Positions 23,540 through 34,783 of a stretch of 64,000 nucleotides of DNA are shown here, in pieces. The stretch's first letter is position 1. Every line of letters begins with the position of its first letter. The stretch covers positions 62,001-126,000 of the forward strand of contig JAJKFJ010022255.1 of assembly GCA_027382625.1 (NCBI GenBank), in the 5' to 3' direction. The notes beneath the pieces were generated by a model that saw nothing but the letters and a program-made list of their open reading frames with translations, was not told the origin of the DNA and did no database searches. The DNA comes from Tetmemena sp. SeJ-2015 (taxonomy: Eukaryota > Ciliophora > Spirotrichea > Sporadotrichida > Oxytrichidae). The position numbers and the translations under genes are program-made.

Positions 23540-24792
23540 ATGGCTTATTAACCCCCAGTGTCATTCACTACCTTCAACTAATCTTCAAAGCCTCAAAAGC
23601 TAGAAGAAGATCTACTAGGTCTTGGTTATACTTCCAGCAGCACTAGCAATAACAGTTTCTCGTTCAATCCTCAGCCTAAGAAGAGTGACTCCTTGAACTT
23701 GAGAAAGAAGCCAAGCACAACAGCGGCAATTTATTCAACCCTGATGATATCTTGAGCACCATGGGTGGACAAACCCGCTCCTCTTCACATATTGAAATTG
23801 AGGAAGATAATGAATATAACATTAAAGAGAGCACTTCTTACTAAGTGGTTCTTCCAATGATATCAAGCCAATCAACTCTAAAGCTACCATCAATATGTCT
23901 GCTTACCCCGCATAAGGCACGCAGTTAAATACACTCCAAGCTAAACAGGCGATGCAGGAAAAGATGAAGAAGCAGAATGCTAGCATGAGTAATGAAAGAC
24001 CCAGAAACTTATTCCAGCGTTTTATCTTTGACCCTTACAAATATCAAGTCTACTTTGATGTTTCGGAGGAAGATATTAAGAACCGTCTTATCGATGCTCT
24101 TTGGCCCTTCATTCCTGAAAATCAACATCACCTTATTGAGAATGATGCTGAGCAGGTCAGGGAGTTCTAGAAGAAGCCAAACTAAAGCAAAGAACTTTAT
24201 GGCCCTATTTGGATTATGGTAAAACTTATATAAATTGATGTTTATGATAAATTACGAGTTATGGGTTAACTCTGATAATCGAGCTCTGTATTTTGGGGCA
24301 TCTCTAAACCGTTCTGTCGTCAAGTGGAGTTTAGTATTCTTAGAATCTATCCTCTGAGGAAATATTGACAAGACAAGCAAACTACAGCATAAACAAGGTG
24401 TTCAAGACAACTTTCCTGATACTATTCCTCTTTCTTGCCAACCCTTTTATTAGCTACCTGATATTCAAAAATCGTGGAGCTATCGAGGTATCTTACGCTG
24501 GTCTTTTCCAGATCTACTCTTACTCATTTGCAGTATTTATTCCTCTGGCCTTTCTAAACTTTAATTGATATACTTTATTTATTGTAACTGTATCTTTGCT
24601 TCTTTGAACAGATTAAGATTCTTCTTATTGGTGGTGAGTGCGGGAATAAGCCTGTACTACCTCTTCAAAGAGACTAAGGAATACCTCACCAAATATATAA
24701 CAGACCAGTAAACGTGGAAGTATTTCGTAGGCTATATAGTTGGCAGCACTGTTTTCTTTATGCTGCTCTTCAGGTACTATTTCCTCCACTGA
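23540..24792 (+). CDS. Yip1-domain membrane protein (YIPF1/2-like)
   Basis: Golgi/ER trafficking protein. ATG 23540, TGA 24790-24792. The N-terminus is hydrophilic and Ser/Asn-rich. The conserved pre-membrane motif FQRFIFDPYKYQVYFDV is followed by KELYGPIWI, typical of YIPF1/2. Five hydrophobic segments follow (TLIIELCILGHL; TTFLILFLFLANPFISYLIF; QIYSYSFAVFIPLAFLNF; FFLLVVSAGISLYYLF; YFVGYIVGSTVFFMLLF). IESs with pointers ATTA (24213) and ACTTTA (24558) restore the core. Two further frame changes in the N-terminal third (about 23710-23860) are unresolved; one could be a very small IES bounded by AGC. Confidence 0.88.
24213..24254 (+). other. IES in YIPF gene, pointer ATTA (38 bp)
   Basis: Copies at 24213-24216 and 24251-24254. 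Joining gives YGPIWITSYGLTLIIELC, the expected Yip1 sequence. A GT-AG reading does not restore the frame. Confidence 0.8.
24558..24577 (+). other. Ultra-short IES in YIPF gene, pointer ACTTTA (14 bp)
   Basis: Copies at 24558-24563 and 24572-24577. Removing 14 bp skips a TGA and joins FLNFIYCNCIFASLNRLRFF. Confidence 0.75.
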
Positions 24793-24965
24793 CTCTTAAA
24801 TGAATTCCTTGCTCATCTCATTTATAAGGAATATTTCTATCAGATTCATTTTATATCGATAAATCCATAAGTGGATGGAGGGTAAAGATATAGTAGGTGG
24901 GGGTGCTTAAAAATTAATTAAATAAGGAAGGTATTATTATTCAATATATCTCAGCAGCAGATAAT

Positions 24966-25828
24966 ATGGTAACACTCATTACCAACCATTCATCCTCTTC
25001 TATAGTCAAAGGCTCAAAAGAAAGGTAAGCAAGCAGCAGAAGGTGCCGAAGGTGAAGAAGGCGCCAACGAGAAGGTTGTCTACTACGGTCCCCCCGTCGT
25101 CGGAGCTGGCAAGCAAACCGATAACGTTTTCGGAGTCTGCCACATTCTCGCCACTTTCAACAACACTTTCATCCATGTGACTGACTTGTCCGGCAGAGAA
25201 ACTTACGCTAGAATCACCGGAGGCATGAAGGTCAAGGCTGACAGAGAAGAGTCATCCCCATACGCCGGTAAGTTTCGCCCCGTCCCTCGCCGTATCGTCG
25301 CAGGCTAAGTCCAGTTTGGACAGCGCTGGCGGCCTTACAAGCTGAAGAATCTTCCACGCTCGCGTTGAGTCGCGAATCTTAGTAGCTCACTATTTATTAC
25401 TGAACTGGCTCCCCTCACATAGGTGGGGAGCCTCTGAGTAAAGCTAACTCATTACATTTCAATTATATGCTAATTCCTTATAGAAGTTTACTTTGAGTGG
25501 AAAATTTTGGCAGCATAACCCCCTTAGCGAAGCACTTTGGGTTGTGGTCTTTTGTCTTTGTTATTATGAATGGTGCTTAACAATGACTATAGCTATGCTC
25601 GCTGCCGTCGACGTTGTCAAGGCTCTTAAGCAAGTTGGTATTAACGCTGTCCACATCAAGATGAGAGCAAGAGGAGGAGTTGAGACCAAGACCCCCGGTC
25701 CCGGCGCCCAGTCCGCACTCAGAGCACTCGCCAGAAATGGACTCAAGATCGGCAGAATTGAGGATGTCACTCCCGTTCCCACCGATACTACCAGAAGAGA
25801 CGGTGGTCGCAGAGGTAGAAGATTATGA
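24966..25828 (+). CDS. RPS14: 40S ribosomal protein uS11 (RPS14)
   Basis: Small-subunit protein lining the decoding platform. Exons are 24966-24968 (ATG alone), 25006-25267 and 25593-25828, with GT-AG introns of 37 and 325 nt. The product matches the family end to end: [73 protein letters not shown] and [20 protein letters not shown] ending RRL before TGA. Codon use is more GC-rich than in the neighbours, as expected for high expression. The start is fixed by the family N-terminus following a single-codon exon. Confidence 0.97.
25268..25592 (+). ncRNA. Long structured intron of RPS14, candidate host of a small RNA
   Basis: At 325 nt this intron is several times longer than the others here, and its first 180 nt are GC-richer than any other noncoding DNA nearby. 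It contains a perfect 8-bp stem, GGCTCCCC (25407-25414) with GGGGAGCC (25425-25432), and possible pairing of CCAGTT near 25311 with AACTGG near 25403. Ribosomal protein introns often host snoRNAs. I see no convincing C/D or H/ACA boxes, so the RNA identity is inference. Confidence 0.4.
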
Positions 25829-26009
25829 GCACAGGGTTCAATCTGGTGCACAAAGCATCTCGCAAACACTCAATCTCTTTCTTTCCCAATAATATTAAAT
25901 ACAACTAGATTCATATTTATTATTTTCTACATCTCTACGCCTACCCTCAGTCCGATCGCTTCCTCACAGTCTCATTTAACTTATTCAAATTAGTTGATAC
26001 TTTAAATTC

Positions 26010-26021
26010 CAAGTGGTGACT
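26010..26021 (+). repeat. 12-bp scrambled-junction pointer CAAGTGGTGACT, copy at the start of the 3' block
   Basis: Identical to 37599-37610 in the same orientation. The flanking bases differ on both sides, so the match is exactly 12 bp. The reading frame (Gln-Val-Val-Thr) is shared. Confidence 0.85.
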
Positions 26022-27075
26022 GATTTTGACAAGGAGCTGAACAATTTCTCAGATCACTCTGTAAACTCTGAGGATGGACAGGATGAGTCAGACCCAACCG
26101 ACTTCAACATTTATTTCGACAAGTTCACTCTGCTGGAGCACCTATCGCACCTAGAAGAAGATAACCTGTTCAAGATTCATTTAGTACAAGAGGATGAGCA
26201 AGCTCTAGATAGAATGAAAAAGCTAACCGAAGAGAAGGTCAAGGAGAAGGAGAAGGAGATTAGAAATGTGTAAATGAACATAGACATGCTCATTCAGTCA
26301 AAAGTCAATCTACTCAACAAGCAAGTCTTCTTGGATTAAAACATGAGAGTCAAGACCACTAGTGCATAGAACAGCTAACAAAATTAAGTACAAGGCCTAC
26401 CCAATGCTGTCAGCAACGTGGTCAGTAAACTTAATATCTAGAGCCAGACTACTATGAAGGCAGGCTCAAACGCCACTCTGGGAATGGTTTCTGCAAATCC
26501 ATTACCAATTTAATCTTAAGAGGAATTTGTACCTTCATACTACTATAAGAACTCTCTCTATATGCTGTAGTAGTTAACAGGATGCTCTAAAGATCAAATC
26601 AATAAGCTTGGCTAAATAATCTCAATTCTCCTAGACAAAATTGGAATCTCTTAATAATATCTCTTATTCGTTTTTAATCAAGTAAGAGGACCAAAGTGAT
26701 AAGTTAGAGATGTTAAGAAAGATAGAGCAGCGACTGTTGTTCCTATGTGAAGCAAGGGACTATATTTCTTCTGGTCCCCGTCGCAAGGATTTAGACAAGA
26801 AGGAGCAAGACCTTCATTCCCAGAGGAAAGCTGAGAGAATGGAGAAGAAGAAGGCGAGAGAGCAGCAGGAGCAGGAAGAAAGACAGAAGAAGAATATGGA
26901 CAGAATCAGGAAGCAAGATGAGTTTAAGGTCTTCCAAGGCAAACGCCAAATGGAGAGAGCTAAGAAGCCTGATCTTAAACCTAAAGAGAGAAATGACGAC
27001 AGACCAAGCCAAGATATTTTGGACTAACTTAGATATATTGGATCTAAAGTTCATTATTTGATAGAGAATTATTGA
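26010..27075 (+). CDS. CFAP100-like gene, 3' MDS block (scrambled)
   Basis: Open from 26010 with no start codon, ending at TGA 27073-27075. It encodes the C-terminal part of a CFAP100/CCDC37-type axonemal protein: LLEHLSHLEEDNLFKIHLVQ, then coiled coils, then MLRKIEQRLLFLCEARDYIS and a Lys/Glu/Arg-rich tail. It begins with CAAGTGGTGACT (26010-26021). The identical 12-mer, in the same frame, ends the 5' block at 37599-37610. So this block is the downstream half of the gene whose start is at 35574. A 13-bp IES lies at 26646. The protein is expected at the base of inner-arm dyneins (modifier of inner arms complex). Confidence 0.8.
26646..26666 (+). other. Ultra-short IES, pointer ATCTCTTA (13 bp)
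   Basis: Copies at 26646-26653 and 26659-26666. Removal joins KIGISYSFLIKQEDQSDKLE in the CFAP100-like 3' block. Confidence 0.85.
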
Positions 27076-27285
27076 AGTAATTTATTCATGACTCTGAAGC
27101 TATAGCACAAGTTTAAGTTACGAGCACGAATGAGCTAAATAAGAGTTCAATTTTGAATAAGTGAACATGAATAAGAAGTTTTAATCAAGTAAATTTGACT
27201 TTAAACTATAAATAAAATAAGAGGTAAATAGTTGTTGTTTTAATTTGAGATTTAAAAGATATTTCAAGATATTTTTGAACTTGTG

Positions 27286-28611
27286 ATGGTGAAAAGACTG
27301 CAACAGATCATCGATTCTGAGGATGATGACAACAACTTTGATAAAAAGAATAGAAGCGAAGCAGGAGTGGCACTAGATGATATCGACCAAGCAGGAACAG
27401 ATTCTCTAGACTTTGAGAGTAGAAGCGACTCTGACTCCGACTGTGAAGATTTGCCAAAAGCCTCAAAGAAGCTAAGAAGACCTCCTTTGAAAAAGAAAAG
27501 GCACCAACCTCAAGTTTTGTCTGCATCAGAAAAGTTTGAAGAGAGAGTTGATGGCCTAGAACTTAATTGTTCAAACTAAACTCAGTCATCTACTGATAAC
27601 TTAGGTTCTTCTTAGATTGATGAAACAAAGATTTTGTAAAAATTGAATGATGGATGCTTGAACACTGCTTCTGAAGCCTTTTCGTCTTACAAAGCTGCTT
27701 CAAATAAGTTTGAAAGTGAGTTTAAGCACTCTCGTGCTTAAAAGTTTGACTACTCGGATGACAAGAGACTAGACTGTATGCCCAGTGAGATCCGAGTAGC
27801 CTATCAGCTGAGCAGTCCTTCTTATGTTCATCTCCTCCACACTGCAAAGGATCTTACTAGATATAGGAAAATCAAGTATGCTGCGATGGGAAGTGCCCTC
27901 GAGACTTTGAACATCTACAAAGAAAGGTTCATCAGGTTTGATCTTGGTGATATCGAAGATTAAAAGTTTGAAATCTCTGAAGGCAAGGAGATCTATAGCT
28001 TTATGCTTGTTGCCAAGTATCGAGAGTGGGTCTATGAAAGAAAGTGCAGAGAGCTCAGAGGACTATCTTTTCAAGAGAAAGAAAGTTCTTTTAGAGGTTG
28101 TGAGAACAAGGAAAATTTGAGAATGATAATGAACTCATGTAAAATTCGATAATATATTTAACAAATGATGGTGTAAGCTGAGAAGTTTGAGAGTTCAGAT
28201 AACACTCAAACTGCATCTAGAGAACTAAATTCAGTTTCGCAACCCTTAAATGTGTGGAACCACTCAGGGGTAAGTTTCTTTGATAATTAATTTTTAATTC
28301 AGCCCCAAAAGTCACATGCATCTCAAACCTCAACATTGTTTAAATATAATTATTCTCAGGTTTAGCTAGGGATTCGATCTCAGTGTAAGATGCAAACACT
28401 TCCAAGCCTTACAAACTCTCTCAGGAGAAGCTTCTTTCAACTTAGCTTCATATCAATCCCGCCTTTTTGCAAGGCATGAAGCTCTTAAAAGATTCATAAG
28501 CAGACTCTAGTGGTAACAAAGGCATCCTCTTAAAGATATTTTTATAGACTTGCAGACTCATTCACTCTGTTCTCCTCCTTCAGATAGTCAAAAGACTCTT
28601 TCAAACTTTGA
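27286..28611 (+). CDS. Unidentified nuclear-type protein
   Basis: ATG 27286 opens VKRLQQIIDSEDDDNNFDKK and a Ser/Asp/Lys-rich N-terminus, followed by a more ordered block: PSEIRVAYQLSSPSYVHLLH, then DLTRYRKIKYAAMG and YREWVYERKCRELRGL. A GT-AG intron begins near 28270, and a 36-bp IES with pointer CTCA (28329-28368) restores ASQTSGLARDSISVQDANTS. The end at TGA 28609-28611 assumes removal of a GCAGACTC-bounded insert. I do not recognise the family. The last 160 bp overlap, in antisense, a second gene-like frame. Confidence 0.6.
28329..28368 (+). other. IES, pointer CTCA (36 bp)
   Basis: Copies at 28329-28332 and 28365-28368. Joining gives ASQTSGLARDSISVQD in frame. Confidence 0.7.
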
Positions 28612-29365
28612 GAATAGCTGCTTGCTCTTTGGATTTTCCAAATGTTAGTGCTTGTGCTTGGATGACGATGGTCTCCTTTTTTAGCACGACATCTTTGAGA
28701 ATACTTTTGCTCCGCACTCAATCTCTACTAGAAAATGGCATTGCCAAAGTTTGATTTGATTCTTCTTTTGCTTTTGAGACTACGCTCTTCAAGAATGGAT
28801 GCAGCTTTTCTTTTGGATGAAAATTTGCTTTGAAACTGGATAATTTGTTTTGGATCTATATTTGACGATATCTTTGACCTTATCTGAATTTCCTTCCTAG
28901 TTATCAAAGAAATTCTTAGCAACTAATTAAAACAAATTCATACATTCAAAGATGCTTCTTTCTATTTCACAAGTCTGCATTAAATTTTTTCCTTTTAACA
29001 TCCTATTATAGGATTGGTAGAGTAGCATCAGTAGTCGATTGATCATGCACCTATATCTAGTCTGACTTTCTCTTTCTTCCCCTTTTCGATGGAAGCTTAG
29101 TCTAAGCATCAGAATGACCTTTTTGTTACTCCTTGTAATTTTCCTATTTTGCTTCTTCGGACCTATCCTCCACTCTCTGTTCTACAATTTATTCTATCTT
29201 TGGTTAACTTTGTTGCCGATTTTGGGTCTGCGGGTCAAAGCTCTTTCTGTTTGTGAAAACTGAGGTTTATAAGTTTCCAATCCAGTGCCTATTTTTCTAA
29301 GAAGCTTTTCCTTCAGGCTGTTTCTGCGGTTGCTAGAATACTTAGTTTCCCAATTTAAAACATTA
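28448..29365 (-). CDS. Unidentified basic, Gln-rich protein (5' end unresolved)
   Basis: Minus-strand reading from about 29365 to TGA 28448-28450. The blocks are SEEAKQENYKEQQKGHSDAQ, the nuclear-localisation-like PSKRGRKRKSDQ, SSKRKAASILEERSLKSKRR and SLKESFDYLKEENRV. A short insert near 28925-28980 with a possible TTG pointer joins KKFNADLLRISLITRKE. No ATG is evident. The 5' end coincides with the left copy of the 62-bp direct repeat, so the first MDS may lie beyond the GC-rich island or elsewhere. No family recognised. Confidence 0.5.
29304..29365. repeat. 62-bp direct repeat, left copy
   Basis: Identical over 62 bp to 31472-31533, same orientation. It begins GCTTTTCCTTCAGGCTG and ends with AAAACATTA. 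Similarity weakens just outside on both sides. Confidence 0.9.
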
Positions 29366-31471
29366 CAATGAATAAAAAGGCTTCTAAATATTTCGGAGCG
29401 CTGTGGGTGGTATAGTAGTAAGTAGTAGTAAGATAGTAAGTATAGTAGTTACTAGTAGTAGTAGTAGTAGTAGTAGTAGTATAGGTACCCTGCACCCATG
29501 TAGCGAAATTTAATCAAAACCCCAGCCACCGACCCCTTCCGGATTAAATTAATTATTAACCGCCACCCTTCTTAATTATTTAACGATCACTTTCAATTAT
29601 AAGATGCTGCCAACCGCCAAGCCACCTTAGCTGCTCCGACCACACTCTTACTGCCTGCCCCCGTTGAAGCAGTCCACCGTCCTTCAGCTCCGCCATGATT
29701 TTTCGAACCAGAAGGTCTGCTAATCTAAATAGTCTACTCAGGCAAGTGGGACTCTTGATTCCATAAGCATTATTGGCAGAGATGATAAAATCCAAGAAGC
29801 TGACCTTAAAACAGATAGCCAAGCCTTGCGCTGGGACCCAGTGGCACAGCTGTAGGTCAACCGCTATCACTCCACCCTCGCCTTAGACGACTCAAACCCA
29901 TTCAAAACAAGCACGATATCATCATTCTTTGGCCCAAACCCCCATGAGCAAAGGCAGCGGTTTTAATAAAATCCCCGACTTCCAATACTCTTGGCTAGGA
30001 AAGAAGCCCTGCCCCCCCCTAAAAACCAGGGTCCCTAAAAGTTTAGATCAAAGATTGAAAAGCCAGAAAGCACTACAACCCCGTTGGGGCTGAGCTTTTG
30101 GGTTTAATGAAGAGGCTGTCAGTTTTAAGACCCCCTAAGAGAACATTTCGGCCACATCGTTGCAATGCTAAAACTGAGGGCCCTCCGGAGGCGACCTGGC
30201 CCCTTTAAACGATAGAAATCAGGAAAAGCCCCAAAACTTTTCCACCCTTAAACCCGATTCTACCCACCCGCTACCTGACCCCAAATTTAACAACTTGCGC
30301 TTCAGATCACGAGAGTACCAAGGGCGCTTACCCTTTTCGATATGAGAGAGGCTGTTTTAGTTTCTTGAAACGTTAAAAGATGCAAATTCCCAAAGGGCCA
30401 ACCCCCAAATAGGAGAATGCGAAGGGCTGGTGAAGCAGGGGGCTTAGAGCCATAGCAACCCATGAAGTTTGATAATCCGCACTTTGGGCCCTTAAAGAAA
30501 CAGCCTGGAAAAGGGGAAAGAAGTTCAAGCATGAGTTAAGCTTTGGGGATCCCAAAGGCAATCTTTCGGCTTTTTTAAAATCACAATTTCCCCCAACCAA
30601 ACCTTCGAGATCCCAGATTTCCAAAAGGACGCTGAAAGGGGGATGAATCAAACGACAATTAGTCAATTCCCCCTGTCATTAAGGACCCCCATGCTAAGCG
30701 ACCCAGAGCTCGGGGGAGTAAAAATTAAAGCTTTCACGATTCGTTTTTGATCCACAGGAGGGGGAAGTGAAAAAGGGCAGAATCTGAAGAAATCGTTAAA
30801 GTTGATGGCAATAAAAAAACCCCGTTCAGCCCCTTTCCCCCTTTACTCAGACTAAAAAACTTCGAAAAAGATTGGATGCGATCAAACAAGATGACCCGCA
30901 ACAAGCTGAACTTTCTTGCTACGAATGATACAAAATAACAATGCTGCGGCTTGAAGAGGGCAGGCCCTGACTCAGAGCTCGTCGTTTTAAGGGGCCTTTT
31001 TCTGGCATGGAAACTTTCAAAATATTCTCAAACCCGCGGAAGGTCACAATTTAGAATCGGGAAAGGGAAATACTAAACAGAAGCCCTCGAACCCGGAACA
31101 CACATCGAGAATAGCAGGTTCGGGCCCTTTGTGGGCTTTGGGAGGGGGGCCGATAAGATCCTGGGTGGATAAAAGACCTGCCCAAATCCCAAACAGTAAA
31201 GCAGTCCCAAAGGGGAAAAACCCTTTGCGGATTGAGTGCGTGGCCTTCAGTCTAAGTAAAATGTCGCCACAGATTTCTAAAGTAAGGCGAAGGGAGACGA
31301 AGTATTTGTACAAGCAGGTATTCAGAAGGTAGCACCGAATATTAAATCCGGACAGAGCTGGCAACCAGACAAATCCTGGAACTTTTGCTTCAGGGTCGGT
31401 CGTGTTTTTGGAAATAAGGATTGATTATATTTGCAACAACCTAAATTAATGACAATCGCCTCCTATAAGAC
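29366..31471. other. GC-rich island (about 2.1 kb) between 62-bp direct repeats
   Basis: Base composition changes abruptly from about one-third to nearly one-half G+C. The DNA is rich in short G and C runs and in TGA on both strands. No frame gives a recognisable protein; the longest are about 100 codons on the minus strand (31044-31364, 30373-30666) with no family resemblance. It starts with a GTA/TAG microsatellite. It could be a germline-limited insert, a decayed mobile element or foreign DNA, or a chimeric assembly. Excision between the repeats would remove it cleanly. Confidence 0.75.
29411..29483. repeat. GTA/TAG trinucleotide microsatellite
   Basis: An irregular run of GTA/TAG units ending in about ten perfect repeats, at the left edge of the GC-rich island. 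Confidence 0.9.
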
Positions 31472-31533
31472 GCTTTTCCTTCAGGCTGTTTCTGCGGTTG
31501 CTAGAATACTTAGTTTCCCAATTTAAAACATTA
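31472..31533. repeat. 62-bp direct repeat, right copy
   Basis: Exact copy of 29304-29365. Confidence 0.9.
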
Positions 31534-32239
31534 TAATAAAGAAAAAGGTTTATAAATTGAGCTCGACTATTGAAGGTTTTAAAAAATTTAAGACAAAATA
31601 ATTAGATTCTATATTCTGAAAAAGGAGTTGACTTCTCATTTGGGGCGTTCTATTTGTTGTGAGTGAATGTATTCCTAGCAGCATCGAGGTTTATAATAAA
31701 TTAAAACAATTTTCATCTTCAAAGATAAAGAAGTATCATTCTTTACATTTGGGGAAATTGACTTTTATTGTAATTCTTATCTTAAAAAAAGTAAGTATTT
31801 TATTAAATTCATCTAACTTACAATGGAATTAATTTGCTTAGTTTAACTTTCCTATTTCATAATATAACAAGTTTATTTTCTTTAACTTTTTCTTTTATCT
31901 TAAAAAAATAGGAAGATTGATATATATTCTTTAGAGATTTTTTTAACTTTAAAAATTTATTTTCTCTTTTTTAAGTTCAATTTTATTAAACCAACAACAA
32001 ATTTTATGATAAGAAGAATTATAAATAAATATTCTCCATTTTAACTTTATTTAAATCAATATTGATTTGGTTAAATGAATCTTGCCTAGTCGGGTTTCCT
32101 GGTCTCTTATCTTATATTTCTTTAACCTATCACAAAATCCTACTTTATACTTTGCTAAGTTCGAGGGCCATCAATTCATGTTAATTTTAAATATAATTGC
32201 AACAATTATTATAATTCAGGCTTTATGATATTTTAGATT
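31534..32239. other. AT-rich noncoding stretch
   Basis: Very AT-rich with many homopolymer A/T runs. No coding signal on either strand and no recognised element. Confidence 0.5.
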
Positions 32240-34623
32240 TCATAATTTAAATTAATATGAAATATTTCTACTCATGTGTTATTTTTAAAATTTCCATTGT
32301 GGAAATTTAAGAAAATTTATCAAGACTTTATAAGGAGATTAAAACGAAATAAAGTTTGATAATAAGAAGCTACTTTTAAAAATAAAAAATGAATGGATCT
32401 GTTTTTAAGAATCTGCTAAAAAGAAGAAAAATTATAATTTTTAAAATGCTTAATAAATATTTAGGATTAGATCAAGTACAGTAAACTCACTGTCTTCTTT
32501 GGTGAACAGATTATCAGAACTAAACTGTTTCCTTGCAATTTCCTACAATTTTTATTGGCTTCTTTAGTGATAGCCCTCATGGCCATTCTTATCCTATATA
32601 GCTTTTTAATTTGTTTATTCTTTTTTCATCTATTTCTTTTGCTCATCATTAAAAGTTTTCAGTTAAGTTTCTTCATGCAGTTTGGGCTAGACTATTTATT
32701 CACCCACTTTCTTTTCTTCTTCATGAATTTATTTAATTTTTGTTTCCTCTGAAGCTAATGGAGATCTGGTTGTTTATCTCTTATCTGTATCTTAACTCTA
32801 TTTCTACTTTGTAATTCTTTGCTTTTAATTCAAAAGCTTTTGGCACTTAAATATATTAAATTAAACAATTATGCTAAATGACTTTTGCTTTTCCTTGTTT
32901 TTCTTATCTAGAATTTATAAATCGACCATAAATAAATACATCATATAAAGAAAGTGAATCTGTTCTGAGATAAGAGAGAGGTAGAGCAGTTGGTTCTTGG
33001 CCTTCAGTTTGTGCATCTCGCTTTCAATGTGAGTGAAGTAGTCGTGAAACTTTTCAGAGCAGATGCCGCAAAAGTTATGAGTATGGTGAGGAGCAGGCTC
33101 CAGAGGCTTTGAATTTAGTTTAGTGCTGAAAGACCACGCATCTTCAAAGCTCTCCTGATTATTCTTCATTCCTTTACCTTTTTTAGGATATTATGAATTT
33201 TTGGTAGAATTGGTATTTTTTATTGACTTCTTCCCCTGCTTTTGCTCTTCTTAAGAATTTGTAGAAAATTGGCTTTAGTATTCATCATCTGAGAAAAACA
33301 GCATTTCCTCCTCACATTTTAACTACTGCTCTCTATACTCAATTATCTGTACAATTTTACATTCAAAGATTTATAATTATCTTCAAATTTATAGATCAAG
33401 TTAAAAGTTTTATATCTCTCTTCGGGAATTCTTTCTTTTAAAAAAAATTGAGTTAAATTGAATTAATTGAGGATAAAATAAAGATTAAGATCATCATTAA
33501 CGAAATAAATTTTATATTTCTCATAATCAAATTAAAGATATAATCTGATTTATAAGTAAATTATCTTTTGCTTATTTGTTTCATAGTAAACTCTTTCTTC
33601 TTTTGTGGAGATAGCAGACATAGCTTCTGGAGCACTTTTTATGAATTAGTGGTAATCAAACACTTTCTTATTTGGACTCTAGTTTTACGATTACATCATT
33701 TAGTTTTAAGGTGCTGATTGATTTTGAGATTTCTAGGGCGAACTTTTTAACTCTTTAAACTTGTGGAAGAAAAAATAAAAGAAGGACTGCTGCTCAAAAT
33801 ATTGACTTTCACGATTGGATAAATCCTAACTGCCTCCAGGAATCTTTGAAACCACAAAATAGCCTTATTCCTCAAATTTCTATAGAGGCACTTTTCTTTT
33901 CTAGTTCTAAGCTATTGCTAATTGAATCTCATTATGGAAGGCAGGGTAGTCAGAGTAAATTTTAGAGCAAGTTGTCAGCAAATCCTTGATTCTAATCACT
34001 CTTCCAGTTAATAAATCAGTGTCAGTAAAGCTTAGCTCTATATTTCTTAGATTTAAATAAATGGAATTCTTACTTAGGGTATCAAAAGTTTCTCTGAAGG
34101 CTTTCAGATTTTTGCTATCCTTTAAATTATCAAAGCTATTAATCTTTTTCGTTTCTTCCACTTCAATTTTCTTATAGACTCTAAAAGCCTGCTTTGTAAT
34201 TGCTTAATGAGAAGGCAGAGTCTCCTTAGAATTCTTAATGAAATTCAATTTCTTTGTAAAAGTTTTAAAATCGTAGTCTAAGAAGTAGGGATCATCAAAG
34301 CAAACTTGATAATGGCAAGTAGAAGGATCAAAAGTGAGTCTAAGTTGCCCCTTGAGTTTCCTAATTAGCGATTAGAGTTCTGATCTGGCTGCTTTCTCTT
34401 ATTGAGTGAGATTATCCAAGTTCTCTATGAAAAAACTCAGTCCTTCAAGCGAGACCATGCTCGACAATTCATGGGCGTGTTGCTTTGAGATCCTCTTCAG
34501 AATATTTTAAAGCCTCAACTCATTCTATACTGGTAGCTAGACCTTCAATGGAGTTTTCTCTGGTTTGAGTTTAGCTTAGTATTGTGACAGTCGAGGAGAT
34601 TGAGACTATTTTGAAAATCTCAT
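32240..34623 (-). CDS. Dbf4-type zinc-finger protein (probable DDK regulatory subunit)
   Basis: ATG 34621-34623 gives MRFSKQSQSPRLSQYQAKLK and a Lys/Gln-rich N-terminus, a globular middle (FDDPYFLDYDFKTFTKKLNF), an acidic patch EEEMLFFSDDEY and then HTHNFCGICSEKFHDYFTHI ESEMHK. That last block is a C-x2-C-x10-H-x5-H arrangement typical of the Dbf4 zinc finger that helps bind Cdc7 kinase. An AT-rich insert of roughly 200 bp (about 33370-33580) interrupts the frame before the finger. The frame then continues as a Lys/Glu/Gln-rich tail; TGA 32240-32242 is the first stop, but the true end may be nearer 32440. The Dbf4 call rests on the finger and overall composition only. Confidence 0.55.
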
Positions 34624-34783
34624 GAATAATTATAATAAATTAGTAAATTCAATAATCTTAGAAAGTATATTTCAACTGAAAGTGTTTAGTTTGTTCATGA
34701 TAGAAATGATTTGGGAAATAGATTTCAAAATAATTAAGGAGCGCATTATTCCACAATGAATAGAGCAGGAGAGTAGGGAGTTT

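Noticed and set aside
24217..24250. GT-AG intron after YGPIWIM in the YIPF gene
   Set aside because: The GT...AG option gives the wrong frame; the ATTA pointer pair gives the conserved sequence.
30373..31364. Minus-strand frames of about 100 codons in the GC-rich island
   Set aside because: No family resemblance, no Gln-reading TAA/TAG pattern, many stops in adjacent frames.
32555..32752. Plus-strand hydrophobic frame resembling a membrane protein
   Set aside because: It is the complement of the Lys/Glu/Gln-rich tail of the Dbf4-like gene; such tails read as Phe/Leu-rich on the other strand.
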